From Cichorium intybus (lineage: Eukaryota; Streptophyta; Magnoliopsida; Asterales; Asteraceae), in NCBI GenBank assembly GCA_023525715.1, contig CM042011.1:1426001-1490000 (forward strand): a DNA stretch of 64,000 nucleotides, written 5' to 3'. Made by a program: the position numbers and the translations under genes. Shown piece after piece: positions 33,616 through 45,917 of this stretch. How positions within the stretch are numbered: the first letter of the stretch is position 1; each line of letters opens with the position of its first letter. The notes under the pieces are model-generated. The model was given only the letters and a program-made list of their open reading frames with translations. It made no database searches and was not told where the DNA came from.

Positions 33616-33870
33616 AATAACGGAAAATCGGAAATCTCCTCTCTTGTTTTATTTAGTTATTAGCTTATATTATACGGAAGAGTGGCATATATAACGGTTA
33701 ATAGAGTTTCTACTCTTTGACTTGCCCCTTCAAAGTATAAACTTAACTTTAGTCTGGGGTTTATTATGAAAATATCTTTAACATGATTTTCATAAAACCC
33801 AACTTTTTTTTTTTTTTTACATTCTTTTGGTCGTTAGAGGTCGTGAGGGGAGATGTCCAAGAGGAAAAGG

Positions 33871-34300
33871 CTACCCTCTTTTTGTGTTAGCCTAATAACC
33901 ATATTTTAATTCAGTGATAATCAATATTTTTACTTTTGCTTCAAAATAGTTGTTTGCTTTATAGATGTTTTTTCCATGAGCCGTTAAAAGTAATCTTTTG
34001 TAATGCGTTATGTGCCTGACGTGGGTTAAATTTTTTTAACCTCTTTTCACCTTCATGTTAATTTATTAAAAGTACCTATTAATGGTTATTAGGCTACCCT
34101 CTTTTTGTGTTAGCCTAATAACCATATTTTAATTCAGTGATAATCAATATTTTTACTTTTGCTTCAAAATAGTTGTTTGCTTTATAGATGTTTTTTCCAT
34201 GAGCCGTTAAAAGTAATCTTTTGTAATGCGTTATGTGCCTGACGTGGGTTAAATTTTTTTAACCTCTTTTCACCTTCATGTTAATTTATTAAAAGTACAT
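33871..34300. repeat. 223-bp tandem duplication downstream of UGT copy 1
   Basis: A block beginning CTACCCTCTTTTTGTGTTAG at 33871 recurs at 34094 almost unchanged through AAAAGTAC. Unit 2 has only one copy (about 45290-45487), so this expansion arose after the segmental duplication. Confidence 0.85.
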
Positions 34301-34871
34301 ATTAGATTTTTTAGGAAATGCATAAATGAAAACGCAAATATACAAATTCTTCACAATTAAGAAGAAAAAGGAAAAGCAGAATAAAAAAAGATTGTTTGAA
34401 GGATTTAGAATAGATTCAAACCATACAAATCCAATAACCAAAATTTATATACTATAGTATCCTTTGCATTAAATATCCATTGTTGAATAATGACTTTGTA
34501 GGTGTCTAAATGAAAGGCCTGGATGTGGATGTACTTTTCAATTCTTTCCTACAAGGGAACGAAGTGTTGGATATTAATATAAAATGAAGGTTAATTGAAA
34601 AGGTGTTCATCCCGATTAATTCACAAAATAGGTTTATCGTTTGCCCCATCATGATAAAGTCAAACGTTTTGTCAAATGGAGATTAATTAGCAAAGCCAAA
34701 GAAAATTGTATGTTTGTGCATGGGTGGAAGGAAGAAATGGCATATGACCATTTATTTAGCCATTTATAGCCTTTCAGCGATAAATTACCATATTGTCTCT
34801 CTGATGTTAATATAAATAGGTATATTAAGTGTATTAGTTTTAATATTCCGCAAATAACGCTTTCTCCATGT
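34301..34871. other. Non-coding spacer, shared with unit 2
   Basis: No gene is seen. It matches about 45488-45920 and then about 46590-46720 of unit 2, which holds an extra 670-bp block in between. It ends with a TATAAATAGG box (about 34811) that probably belonged to the broken hAT gene downstream. Confidence 0.6.
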
Positions 34872-34874
34872 TTA

Positions 34875-37015
34875 CTACTAGAAAAGAGAGTTTCAGAGAC
34901 GGATCAGAGAGGGATATTTTTCCGTAGCTAATTAAAGTGGGAGTTGAGGGGAATTCGGTAGGGTATATTTTTTTGCGTTTTCGACAAGTTAGCGAGGGAT
35001 TAGATAGGGATTGGAGACAGATCAGCGATAGAAAACTTCTCTCTCAAAATCCATCACAGAAAAACATCATATAGCGAGGAAATCAGAGACGGATGCGAAG
35101 TTGCGAACATTACTTCCCTCCAATCCACTTACTTTCCCGATTGCTCGCTGATTCCATCGCAAAAGCCGTCGATGAATATGGCGGTATAATTCCCGATTTC
35201 AGACGAAATCGAATAGCTTTTCTTCCACCCCAAGAATTTTACTTCCCCCTAAATCATAAACATTTCCCTCTGGTTCTCGTAACCTAATTTCACCCCGGAA
35301 GACATGAACCCATGAAGATGATGAGGTGAATGATCAACAAATCGAAGAAGGGGAACTAAGCTGTTAGAGACGAGTCTTCCGATTGTTAGTCATCGTCGTC
35401 ATTAGATCGAAGGGTTGTACCTATCGTCATCGTCGTCATCAGATATTGGGGCTGTACATATCGTCATCGTCAACAAGGTAACCATCTATTCTTAGAACTG
35501 CATCAGTTCATCAAAGCATTCATTTTGTTTCCTCCTTTGAGCCGTACTGTAACATAAATTCTGTCTCACTGATGGGTATATCGTGTTCTTAGAACTTCTG
35601 ACCTAAATATGCTTTTGTTGAAGGAAATGGTAAATTGTATATGCCGATTTTAATGTGTTTTGATATTGTTTTTAAGATTCTTCAACTTGTAACTCTTCAG
35701 TTCCTCAGGAACATTTTTTGTCACAGTTTTAGCTTGTAATTTGTGAGATGGACTCTTGAAATTTGATTAGGGTACAATATGTTTTGCAGAATTATTGATT
35801 GTGCAATATTATCACTTGGGTATTTTAGTAATTTCCAAACCGCTGATTCTGAATCACCGTCACCACCAGCTGCCTCTGCGAGTTCCGGTGAGGTAAAAGA
35901 TGAAGATCTTGAAGAAGGCTCTATAGCTACCTATCGTATTTGCCTTGAGGGCGACAGGGAGGAAGGTGAATGTTTAGTTATCGCAATATGAGACCAATCT
36001 ATTTTGTTTATCTCAAGATTTCACATCGTTTGTTTCAGTGTCATTGGATCATCATCGTATGTGCCACCTATTACTTGGTACAATATAGGTTTTTGATTGC
36101 GGCCTCGTATGACATGCTCTGTCTCTATCTACTACATTAATCATATGTTTTTTATTTGATTTTGACTTTCTTTTGGTGTTTTTTTTTACTTCCAATTCTT
36201 TCTCTTTTACTGTTTTTATAAGTTGGAATTAGTGGGATATAATTTAACTATACTATATGGGTTTAAAATTCCAGGTATAAATCATTATTTTTATAAGTTT
36301 CTTGTTCTTATTCGTAAATACCTTTGTTAAGAATCGGAAAACACTTTCATTTGAAAACATGTGTGCATATGGCTATTTAGTTTCAAGTGAATAAAAAGTA
36401 GGATGCTCTTATTTGTGATGTTGGTAATTATGTTGTATGTTTTATCAGGAACAAAAGTGCCAAAAGGAGTGTATGATCTACATTATGGAGCCCACTTCCA
36501 AGACTTGAGTCATGAGAATATGACTGTGGTTAATTAATCCTTTTGATATGTTATTTTTTCTCTTCTTAGGATTAGCGATCTACTTAATTAGTATTAAATG
36601 TTTACACAAACTTATAACTTTAATCTCAGTTCTCAAATTACACAGGTTTGGTGTGCAAGGAGATTCAAATGGACATAATCATAGGGAAATCAAAAGAAAT
36701 ATCTCCAATCCCAGGCTATCTCAGTATACATTCCCCTAAAGGTATCGTTCTTTTCAATTTATACCTTATATAAACATAATTTCTAATATAAATAATATGA
36801 TGTTGATTGTCATTATTTCCATGCTCTTTCAGTTGTTAACCTGACTTTGACGAATTACCTGGATTGACAAAAATTGTTGCTGGTACTTTTTTAATCTTTC
36901 CCACTAATATTTTCATCAGCTTGAGCTTTATTTGATACAAAGTAATATTCTTTCTAAAGAGGGATTGCCTGAAAGCATAGTTGAAGAACTCGAAAGGATT
37001 GTTAGATCTTATGGC

Positions 37016-37113
<98 letters not shown>

Positions 37114-38838
37114 TTTGATTTTATTATTTTCTTAAACGAATATAGATAAACTTTATCCATTTGTTTTGTTTATCTTTGCATGGTTTTTTGTTTTAGTTGT
37201 TAGTGAATAAGTGAAGTTTGGAAAATTGTTTGTTGATTTGTTTCTTGTAAACAATGGTTTTTAATTGATGATTTGTGTGTATAAAGCCCGAGTTTGGATG
37301 TAAGGGACTGTAGAAGATTGAATGAAATTGACGATTTGTGCGTATAAAGCCCAGGTTTCGAACTTTATGTCAAGTTTAATATGGAGAATTTTAACTTTAT
37401 TTCAAATTTAATATGGATATTTTTAAATTTGGAAGATTTTTAAAATTTCAAAGTAAAATGTTATATCAGGCAATAAAAAGAAAATACATTGTTTTTTCTA
37501 GCATTTAGCCTAATCATGGTTTAAATGTATGAATTAGCAAAGTACATCTATTTTATTGTCACTGATTTTTATTTTTTAGAGTAAATTATTTTTATTTTTA
37601 GAGTAAATTCTTTTTTAAGTCCCTTACCAAGGTTGTGATAAAGATATATAAAGTGTTCCCCTGTCTTGACCCCCTCATCATCGTTTACTTATTTTTCTTA
37701 TTTCTATAAATTATTTGTTATAAATAGTTTTAATTTTGGCAGATTATTATAGGTTGTTGCTGAAAGATGCCAAATCGAAATGATTGGGAACCGGTTTCAC
37801 TAGCAGGTATGAAAAAGATATATATGAAATTCATTGAAGATGTTACTAAGTAGCTGGTATGTGTAGAGAAATAAGATTATACTGGCATTATTGGTACTAT
37901 ATTCCAAGACATGTACCACGAAAGAAACTCTTCAACCCCCACCCCTGCGGTACCAATTTGCCACACGATATTATGTGCATCGCTGTTATTTATTGGAAAA
38001 AAACTATTTGCTGCTATTCACCCCTTACATGTTATATACATGAGTAACTTATCAGGTACAGGTCGGTTGTAAGTGTAAGAAACCAGCGAAACGCCAGAAC
38101 CCGATGATGACATAGCAAATAGGCGCTCCTCAGGCCAGCCATTTTTGAATTGCCCCTTGACAAAATGGACTTAAAGCAAGCCTTTGCCCCCCATGAGCTC
38201 GAGAATGATGCAGGGACTGTCCTTTAGCTGTTCCATAAACTAACATTTTTGGTAATGGCCACTTTTGCCCCTATCTCCCATGTTCTTCTACTTGGGCACT
38301 TACATGTTTTGTGAATCTTGACCTGTACATTTTTGGTCAATTTGGTTTCTTCTACTTTATTCTTTTTGAGGTTTTTCAACCGGATGGTATATATAGTTAT
38401 AAGTATGTAATTTTTGAATTATGGATTCTGAATACTTGAATTCTTGTATATGATACTTTTAAATTATGAATCATGTAACCGCTTGATAAATTTTATAATT
38501 TAGGGTATTCTTCTTTCAATTATCGAATTCTGGAGTTTGCTATGGTTTTTGGTGTTTTGTGACAGATTAGTGATGAAAATATGGAAATCTGACGAATTCT
38601 GACAGAATTTGGAAATCTGAAAATGTTGTTTTGTGACGGATTAGAGAGGGAAATTTCCGTCGCTAAAAAGGTCGCAAAATCTGCTAATTGAGCTAACGTA
38701 CTGGCTGCTTGCGAGGGACGTTCCGTCGCAACACAAGAAAATACCCGTCGATAACCGTTGCTAAATTCCGTCGCAACAGCCATTTAGCGAGGGATTAGAG
38801 ACGAAAATTTCCGTCTCTAATGCCCTTGTTTCTAGTAG
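34875..38838. mobile_element. Non-autonomous CACTA-like element (3.96 kb)
   Basis: Terminal inverted repeats CTACTAGAAA (34875-34884) and TTTCTAGTAG (38829-38838) are flanked by TTA on both sides (34872-34874, 38839-38841). Unit 2 lacks the element at the equivalent site. Subterminal regions repeat words such as CCGTCGCTAA, CCGTCGCAAC, GCGAGGGATTAGAGACG and CAGAGACGGAT in both orientations, typical of CACTA elements. The terminus reads CTACT and not CACTA, so the first bases are altered, or it is a variant family. No transposase is visible. Exon-like stretches occur at about 35830-35965, 36450-36533, 36646-36738 and 36925-37015, but I do not recognise them; host-gene capture is possible. Confidence 0.75.
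37019..37111. repeat. (CT)n(TA)n compound microsatellite
   Basis: About ten CT units followed by about 36 TA units inside the CACTA-like element. It creates a spurious open frame at 36932-37135. Confidence 0.95.
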
Positions 38839-38865
38839 TTACATTCTTTGACTTTAAAACTCAAA

Positions 38866-39195
38866 ATGGCATCCTCATAATCCGATTTTGCTTCCATCGA
38901 TAGCACCAGAGTATCTGGCTCCAAAAACCCAACTAGCTTAAACTTGAAGATTTTGAATAATTTCGATTATTGCATTATGAATGATGGAGAAAAAATGGGC
39001 TCATTGCATGATATGTAGGAAGTTTTATAGCCAAACTGAGAACTCGACATCGAAGAATCACAAAGATGGTGCTTGCAAAATGGTGAAACAAGGCAATATT
39101 TCAATTCGACGCAAACTAATATCGGATCAAACGGTGCTTTGTTTATTTATGACAATGATGTAGTACGAGAAGTTTTTGCGAAGTTTGTCATCTAA
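38866..39195 (+). pseudogene. Broken hAT transposase N-terminus (BED finger), unit 1
   Basis: Begins ATGGCATCC and hits a stop at the fifth codon. The later stretch encodes DGEKWAHCMICRKF followed by TSKNHKDGACKMVKQGN, fitting the BED zinc finger (C-x2-C then H...C) of hAT transposases. It then continues in another frame to REVFAKFVI and a stop. Compared with unit 2 the frame is shifted near 39093. The CACTA-like element sits just upstream of its start. Non-functional. Confidence 0.65.
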
Positions 39196-42100
39196 GGTCA
39201 TTCGACCACTTCGACAACCCACAATTCACGAAAATTATCTAATTAAAACTTCAACCTCGTTAATATCAACTAAGTCTCATTATTCTTACATGACATGCAT
39301 TAGACTTTGGAACAACGATAAATAGGAAATACATCCCAAATGTAATCCACATCATTTTCTAGTTTTCTTAATCACTGTAATAGCGTTTCCACAGAAAGCC
39401 ATCAAAGTTAAAAAAAAACTTCTACTCAATCCCATGTACCTTTTAAATATTGTAGTGGATTAGGAATGTAAATGCCATGATAGTTGATGTCCACTACAAA
39501 GTTACATTTGTTGTTACTTCCAAAATTCATTATTGTGAAATTGAGGTTTCAACAACCAAATAACTAGGGGTTTCATAAAAAATTCTTCAAATCACACACC
39601 GTTACTTGAATACGCTAAGAGATCAACGCTTTTAATGACTATTCCATAGCAAAGATAAGCGTAATTTGGTTAGGGTGTGACTCGAGAGGTGATTTGACTA
39701 CCTATTTAGTCTCCATGCAAAACAACCCAAAAACGACATTGTTTTAAGCCCTTGCCACCTATTAAAATGAGCTTCATTTTCCACGTCAAAACTCTGTCTA
39801 CCCAGGGAGGGTCTCGAGAAGGTTTAATAAAAAAGGGTAACCACAATGCTTAGTGAGAACACAAAAACTATACATTCTATCATATGACATGCATGCATAA
39901 AACACGTAAACATGTTAACTGGCCATTCTCTTGCTTCCCCTTCCGGGAACAAGGGAAGTAAAACTGAACTGACACATCACATAGAGGATTTTTAATTGCT
40001 ACCTCACAAAAAGGAATTTTAACTGCCACATCACAAAGAAGAATTTTAACTAACACCTCGTAAAGAGGCGGGGTAATTTTCCTTGCTCCCCCTTTCGAGA
40101 ACAATGATGCTAACACTAACACTACACATAAACGAACGTACACCACATAACACATAATAACACACATAGGGTTGTGTAACTCACCTGATACTGAATGTCT
40201 GACTAACTTCACAAGTAAGGCTACTAAGAACTATCACCGATCACCTAAAATAATAAACAATCACCACTACTTAGATTGTAGTTCCATTTTTTGCTTACTA
40301 ATACAATGGGTGTTATACTTGATCTTTTGTGTGATTTAAGTTCTACATAGGCCATTAAGACCCAACATTTCTAATGTTATTAAGTCTAATTTAGACACTT
40401 TTAGGATGTATTTTAAAGGTCTAGTGCATAAGGGTTCTTAAATTCCATTTTAAAAAATTTTCCTTTATAAGTCTATTTCTACACTTCTTATCTCACGGGT
40501 CTTCTCCTAATTCTTCCCCGATTTTTCGCAAAACGGTCTGTAAAACTGATGATGATGGTTGTTACGAGCTTCTAATGTGTTTATCTTACTTTTAGTTTAT
40601 TTTTCTTGATCAATCACTTGATTTAACAACAATTAAGAACTTAATAAACTAATATAGGATTAATATTGTTTAACGGATACATTAAGACCGTCTTAAATGG
40701 TTAAGACAAGGTCTTAAAGCTAGTGACAAAAGATAGAAATATTGCACATAAATCATGAGTTTAACACTAGGGTTTGATTTGCAACCAACCCCATTAACCC
40801 TAATTTAGCCATATTTAGATTTGACAATCATCCAACCTAGCCACCACTCGGTGGTCATGCCATGGTGGTGATAGGGTGGTCTCACGCAGTTACACGACGA
40901 CGTAAATCAATGACACACCAAAGTCAAATTTAGGAAAATATGAACATTAATGCTTCAAGCCACACTTAGAACATGAAAACTGAAACGGATAACCAATCAC
41001 AACCACCACCCGGTGGCGGTCCAGTGGCAGTGGTATGATGGTCGGCCGGCGGCCAAGGCGGACGGTGAAAGTTCTAGATGGTAGTAGTATCGAGATCTAG
41101 AAAGTAATTAGGAATTCAAATATGATCAAGGGCTGGAAAGAAATCAGCCAAACCATAGCCACCAGGCATGGTAACCAGTGGCGTTGCTGCAAGGCTGAGT
41201 CCAGCAGCTAACAGTTGCGGTGTTGGTGGTGGTCTCACAATATATAGAAAACGCAAGAAAAGCCTATTCAGTCATTCAAGAAGTTCAAGACAATTATTAA
41301 AGAGTTTCGAACGGGTCATATCTCATTGTAATAGTCCTACAATGAGCAACCACAACCACCGTCATGGTGATACTGTAGTGGTGCGGCGATAGTTATTCCG
41401 GCAGCCAAAGCTGCCGATGGTGTTTGATGGCCGAGAAGAACAACAGGAATCAACAGAAAAAATGGGAAAAGAAACAGGAAAGGAACTTACTTTGATCCGA
41501 CCAACCCACTACCTACTTCCCGTCACCTTTCCTTCTATTCACCGACCACCACCTGACTCCGATGACCTACAACAGATCTTTATTGAAACGAGGGATAATG
41601 TGGTGTCTTAATTGATTACTTAACTCATGCTTCATGCATGGACTCATACTTCCAGACACGGATGCCATCCAACTTACCCGATGAATAACTTCCTTGAATC
41701 TTGCAGGATGGCGTTAAGGTATATTGTCCACTATATCTTATCTCTCTTTCCTAACTTGATAAACATGATACTCATCCTATAACTTGGTAACTTCAACTTG
41801 TTCAATCGATGCTGCACATTCGCCACCCCGATTCGTCCATAGAGGACTTACATGTAACTCTTGAGATTTACTTGTCAAATACATGCCAAGAAAGTTTTCT
41901 TCAGTCATCATTTCTTGCAATCATGTTATAATCTCACATGTTTATGGCAAACATGCACTACGTGACTACATTATGTTTTTACAATAACTTGCACCGACTT
42001 TTAATAACTAATCTTTAATATGCTAGTTCTAAACTTTTTGAGTAAAATTTTGTCATTCAATGGATTCTTTAACATAAAACTTAGTTCAAAGTTTCTATCA

Positions 42101-42527
42101 TATTTAACAAGTTTGAAAAACATTTAGTTAACTTATATTAAAACATAGTTACCTCTTACTTCACTTATCAAACTATCATTTCTAATAATGTATATATAAA
42201 ATGTACGTATAATAACTTATACATTTTGTCCATGAACAACCTTGTATATTCAAAACTTGTATTTTGATATGTGGGATATAAATGTAACCCATAAAATTAG
42301 AAGAACTGAATATTTTGTTTATATGTTGGTAAACATAAATCTGTCCAAATACTAGAATATATACAACTTAATAGTATCGTAATGAAAATAGCTAAGTTAA
42401 AATCTCCTTTAGCATGATCTTGTTACTTTTGAATATATTCCAAAATGTGTTGTGTTATAAAATACTATTACTTCAACATGCACATTGAAAATCTCTTAGC
42501 TGAAAAATCTATTTAACAACTTATAAA
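39196..42527. other. LTR-like filler of unit 1, no gene
   Basis: No intact gene. The part around 39930-40110 has repeated CACATCACA(A)AGAGGAATTTTAACTGCCAC words and CCCCTTTCCGGGAACAAGGG-type words. The 40150-41750 part resembles decayed retrotransposon LTR and leader sequence. It matches 47118-50590 of unit 2. Short open frames at 41168 and 41417 have shifted counterparts in unit 2 and no recognisable domain. Confidence 0.45.
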
Positions 42528-43587
42528 TAAATTAGAAACATATAAAAAGTTAAATAAATAGAAAAGTCATTTCACATGCACTATGACCGTTAGAAAAAAA
42601 ATTGGAGTGCCATGCTACAATTTAGAAATATCCATATGGATCATTTTGTATTTTGATCTGGATTTTATTACTTTTTAAACTTTAAAAGATAATCGAAGTA
42701 AAACAAATAAAGATTGGATATATAATAGGCCAAAATTGTATAACTATCAAATTCTTTTCGTTTCTTGATTAAGATACGGTTAAATTTATTTAGAAAAATA
42801 ACCCATCAATGGATATCTTTTATGTTTTTAAAATTGTTTTTATTGTAATGGATGGGTTTAGAGATTTCCGATGACCTCAAGCAAGTATTTCATTTTTTAT
42901 TAATAAAGATTTATGATATTTTTCGGTGGTAAACATCAAATTATGGAATTAAATAGATAAAGATTTTATTAGTTATCTAAAGATAAAAGAATTTTATTAG
43001 AGCAAAGAATAAACATCGGATTAATGAATACGCCAAAACTAACTATCAAAATCAGTTTAGTGTTTAATTAAGATACATTGGTCACATATAGACAACTTTA
43101 TGTATCATTTTCATTGCATTGAAGTTTCAATATTTGTTTCAAATGTCGATATGAAACTTTTCACATAATATTTCGAAAAAAATAATCCTTTATAAAATAA
43201 AATGAACAGTGGTTAATATGAATTTTTTTTGAAAGTATCAATGATTTTTATGAAACAAAAAAAATATAGTGGTTAAACTGTAATTTTAGACAAACTACAG
43301 TGGTTATTAACCTTTGATTTTATTTATAAAAATAAAAAGCCAATCAATGACTAATTAAACTTCAGCAAAAATAAAAAAAAAATTAGATCAAATAAAATCT
43401 CAAGCGAATCATGCACGTAAAATAAAAAGATTGCATGCAATTTTCCAACCCGATTTTCCCCGGACGTATTTTAAGCACTTTCCATCATAACACCTTGTCT
43501 TTATAATTAACACCACCTTCTTCTCCACAGAGAATCACCAAAACAGACCACCTTACGATATAGAAGCTTTTCATTCCAATCACAAAA

Positions 43588-45033
43588 ATGACGATGAACA
43601 GACATGGAAGAAAACAAACCATTTTGATGTTCCCATGGTTAGGCCATGGTCACATTTCTCCTTTCCTAGAACTATCCAAAAAACTAATCAACACCAACCT
43701 CTTCGACATATATATCTGTTCAACCCCTGCCAACCTCAATTCAATTAAGAAGCCGTTTGGAAAGGAATATGGTTCAGCGATTCAGCTCATAGAGCTTCAC
43801 CTTCCGACGCTACCGGAGCTGCCACCAGAACTTCACACCACCAATGGCCTCCCACCGCATCTTATGCCTGTTCTCAAGAAAGCTTTCGACATGGCAAGTG
43901 ATCGGTTTGCAAGAGTCATGAAAACCCTACAACCTGATTTGCTCATTTACGATATTATTCAACCGTGGGCTCCGGTGGCGGCCGCTGCCCTTGAAATCCC
44001 TTCGCTGGTCTTCATCACCACAAGTGCGGCTGCCACCATGGTGCATTTTCACTTGAGCACCCGCACCGGCATTGCACTTCCTTTCCCGAAAATTTACTAT
44101 CGTAGCTACGAGTACGCTAGAATTCTTAAAAGCTTAGAGAATAAGGATAAAGAGAAAGACCTTGTGATGGAGTGTGTAAATCGATCTTCCGGTCTGGTTC
44201 TTGTTAAATCTTTCAAGGATATTGAAGGTAAATACTGTGATTACCTTTCTGTTCTTACCGATAAAAAGATTGTTCCAGTCGGTCCGCTCGTAGCAGATCC
44301 ATCTCCTGTAGAAGACGTTAAACAAAACAGTGTGATTCAGTGGGTTGACACAAAAGCTACTGGATCTACTGTTTTTGTTTCTTTCGGGAGCGAGTATTTT
44401 CTTTCTAATGATGATTTGGAAGAAATTGCATATGGTTTAGAATTGAGCAATGTGAATTTCATCTGGGTTTTAAGGTTTCCAAAAGTTGATCAAAGAAAAC
44501 TTAGCCTTTCAGAAGCTTTACCATTTGGGTTTCTTGAAAGGGTAAAGGATAGAGGTTTGGTGATTGAAGGGTGGGCGCCACAAGCAAAAATATTAGGGCA
44601 CAAAAATATTGGTGGATTTGTGAGTCACTGTGGATGGAGTTCGGCGATGGAAGCTATGAAATTTGGTGTTCCAGTAATAGCCATGCCAATGCATCTGGAT
44701 CAGCCTATCAATGCTCGCTTGGTAGAGGAGGTTGGGATTGGGGTGGAGGTGGTGAGGGACGAAAATGGGCGGCTCAGCCGGGAGAAGATGGCGGCGGTTG
44801 TTCAGCATGTGGTGGCGAGTAAGTCAGGGGAGGTTGTCAGGGAAAAAGCTAAGAAAATGAGTGCCGATTTGAGTGTAAAAGGGGAAGAGGAGATCGATGC
44901 GGTGGTGGTGGAGCTACTGCAGTTGTGCCGCCGCGGTGGTGGTGGTGGTCGTCGTCGTCGTAGCGAAATTAAGAAGACGAAAAGCGAAGCGATTGCAATT
45001 GGTCCATATTGTGCGGTAAAAGGTGAGGTGTGA
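43588..45033 (+). CDS. UDP-glycosyltransferase, UGT94-like (copy 2)
   Basis: Intronless 481-residue paralogue of the gene at 32167. His22 and Asp122 are retained, and the PSPG box is identical to copy 1 (WAPQAKILGH to HLDQ). Differences cluster in the N-terminal acceptor-binding half: Pro/Arg lost or changed at the GSPAIRLIE site (GSAIQLIE), DTLQ to DIIQ beside the catalytic Asp, SMVDFH to TMVHFH, INALPFS to IALPFP, AKILKN to ARILKS and SSLVLI to SGLVLV. The C-terminal donor half is almost identical. The Gly/Arg tail is longer in G and R by triplet changes. The upstream region has a 0.25-kb insertion and a changed TATA core, so expression may differ. Function as for copy 1; the substrate is not predictable. 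Confidence 0.9.
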   Translation: MTMNRHGRKQTILMFPWLGHGHISPFLELSKKLINTNLFDIYICSTPANLNSIKKPFGKEYGSAIQLIELHLPTLPELPPELHTTNGLPPHLMPVLKKAFDMASDRFARVMKTLQPDLLIYDIIQPWAPVAAAALEIPSLVFITTSAAATMVHFHLSTRTGIALPFPKIYYRSYEYARILKSLENKDKEKDLVMECVNRSSGLVLVKSFKDIEGKYCDYLSVLTDKKIVPVGPLVADPSPVEDVKQNSVIQWVDTKATGSTVFVSFGSEYFLSNDDLEEIAYGLELSNVNFIWVLRFPKVDQRKLSLSEALPFGFLERVKDRGLVIEGWAPQAKILGHKNIGGFVSHCGWSSAMEAMKFGVPVIAMPMHLDQPINARLVEEVGIGVEVVRDENGRLSREKMAAVVQHVVASKSGEVVREKAKKMSADLSVKGEEEIDAVVVELLQLCRRGGGGGRRRRSEIKKTKSEAIAIGPYCAVKGEV

Positions 45034-45917
45034 AATAACGGAAATCGGAAATCTCCTCTCTTGTTTTATTTTTATTAGTTATTTAGCATATATATACGGA
45101 AGAGTGGCATAACGGTTAATAGAGTTTTTACTCTTTGACTTGCCCCTTCCAAGTATGAAATTAACTTTAGTCTGGGGTTTATTATGAAAATATCTTTAAC
45201 ATGATTTTCATAAATCCCAACTTATGTTTTTTTTATTCTTTTGGTCGTTAGAAGTCGTGAGGGGAGATGTCCAAGAGGAAAAGGCTACCCTCTTTTTGTG
45301 TTAGCCTAATAACCATTTTTCTGTGATAATCAATATGTTTACTTCGGCTTCAAAATAGTTGTTTGCTTTATACATGTTTTTTCCATGTGCCGTTAAAAGT
45401 AATCATTTGTAATGTGTTATGTGCCCGACGTCGGTTAAATTTTTTTAACCTCTTTTCACCTTCATGTTATTTTATTAAAAGTACATATTAGATTTTAAAA
45501 GAAATACATAGATGAAAACGCAAATGTAGAAGTTCTTCACAATCAAGAAGAAAAAGGAAAAGCAGAATAAAAAAAATTGTGTCAAGGATTTAGAAAAAGA
45601 TTCAAACCACACAAATCCAATAACCAAAATATATATACTAGTATCGTTTGTATTAAATTTCCATTGCTGAATAATGACTTTGTAGGTGTCTAAATGAAAG
45701 GCCTGGATGTGGATGTACTTTTCAATTCTTTCCTACAAGTGAACGAAGTGTTGGATATTAATATAGAATGAAGATTAATTGAAAAGGTGTTCATGATCCC
45801 GATTAATTCGCAAAATAGGTTTACCGTTTGCCCCCATCATGATAAAGTCAAACGTTTTGTCAAATGGAGAGAAAGCAAACCCAAACGAATTGTATGTTTG
45901 TGCATGGGTGGAAGGAA

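Larger units (their letters stand above)
31341..42527. repeat. Segmental duplication, unit 1
   Basis: Unit 1 of a head-to-tail duplication; unit 2 is 42531-50590. Matched landmarks are UGT (32167/43588), the downstream CTACCCTCTTTTTGTGTTAG block, the hAT fragment (38866/46754) and LTR-like filler. Excluding the 3.96-kb CACTA-like insertion, unit 1 is about 7.2 kb. Unit 2 is about 0.8 kb longer because of several small insertions. The joint lies at TTATAAATAAATTAGAAACA around 42521-42540. Confidence 0.85.

Noticed and set aside
41168..41611. Plus-strand frames with partial counterparts at 49212-49664
   Set aside because: The counterparts are frame-shifted and diverge in sequence and length without a recognisable domain, as expected for decayed LTR or leader sequence.
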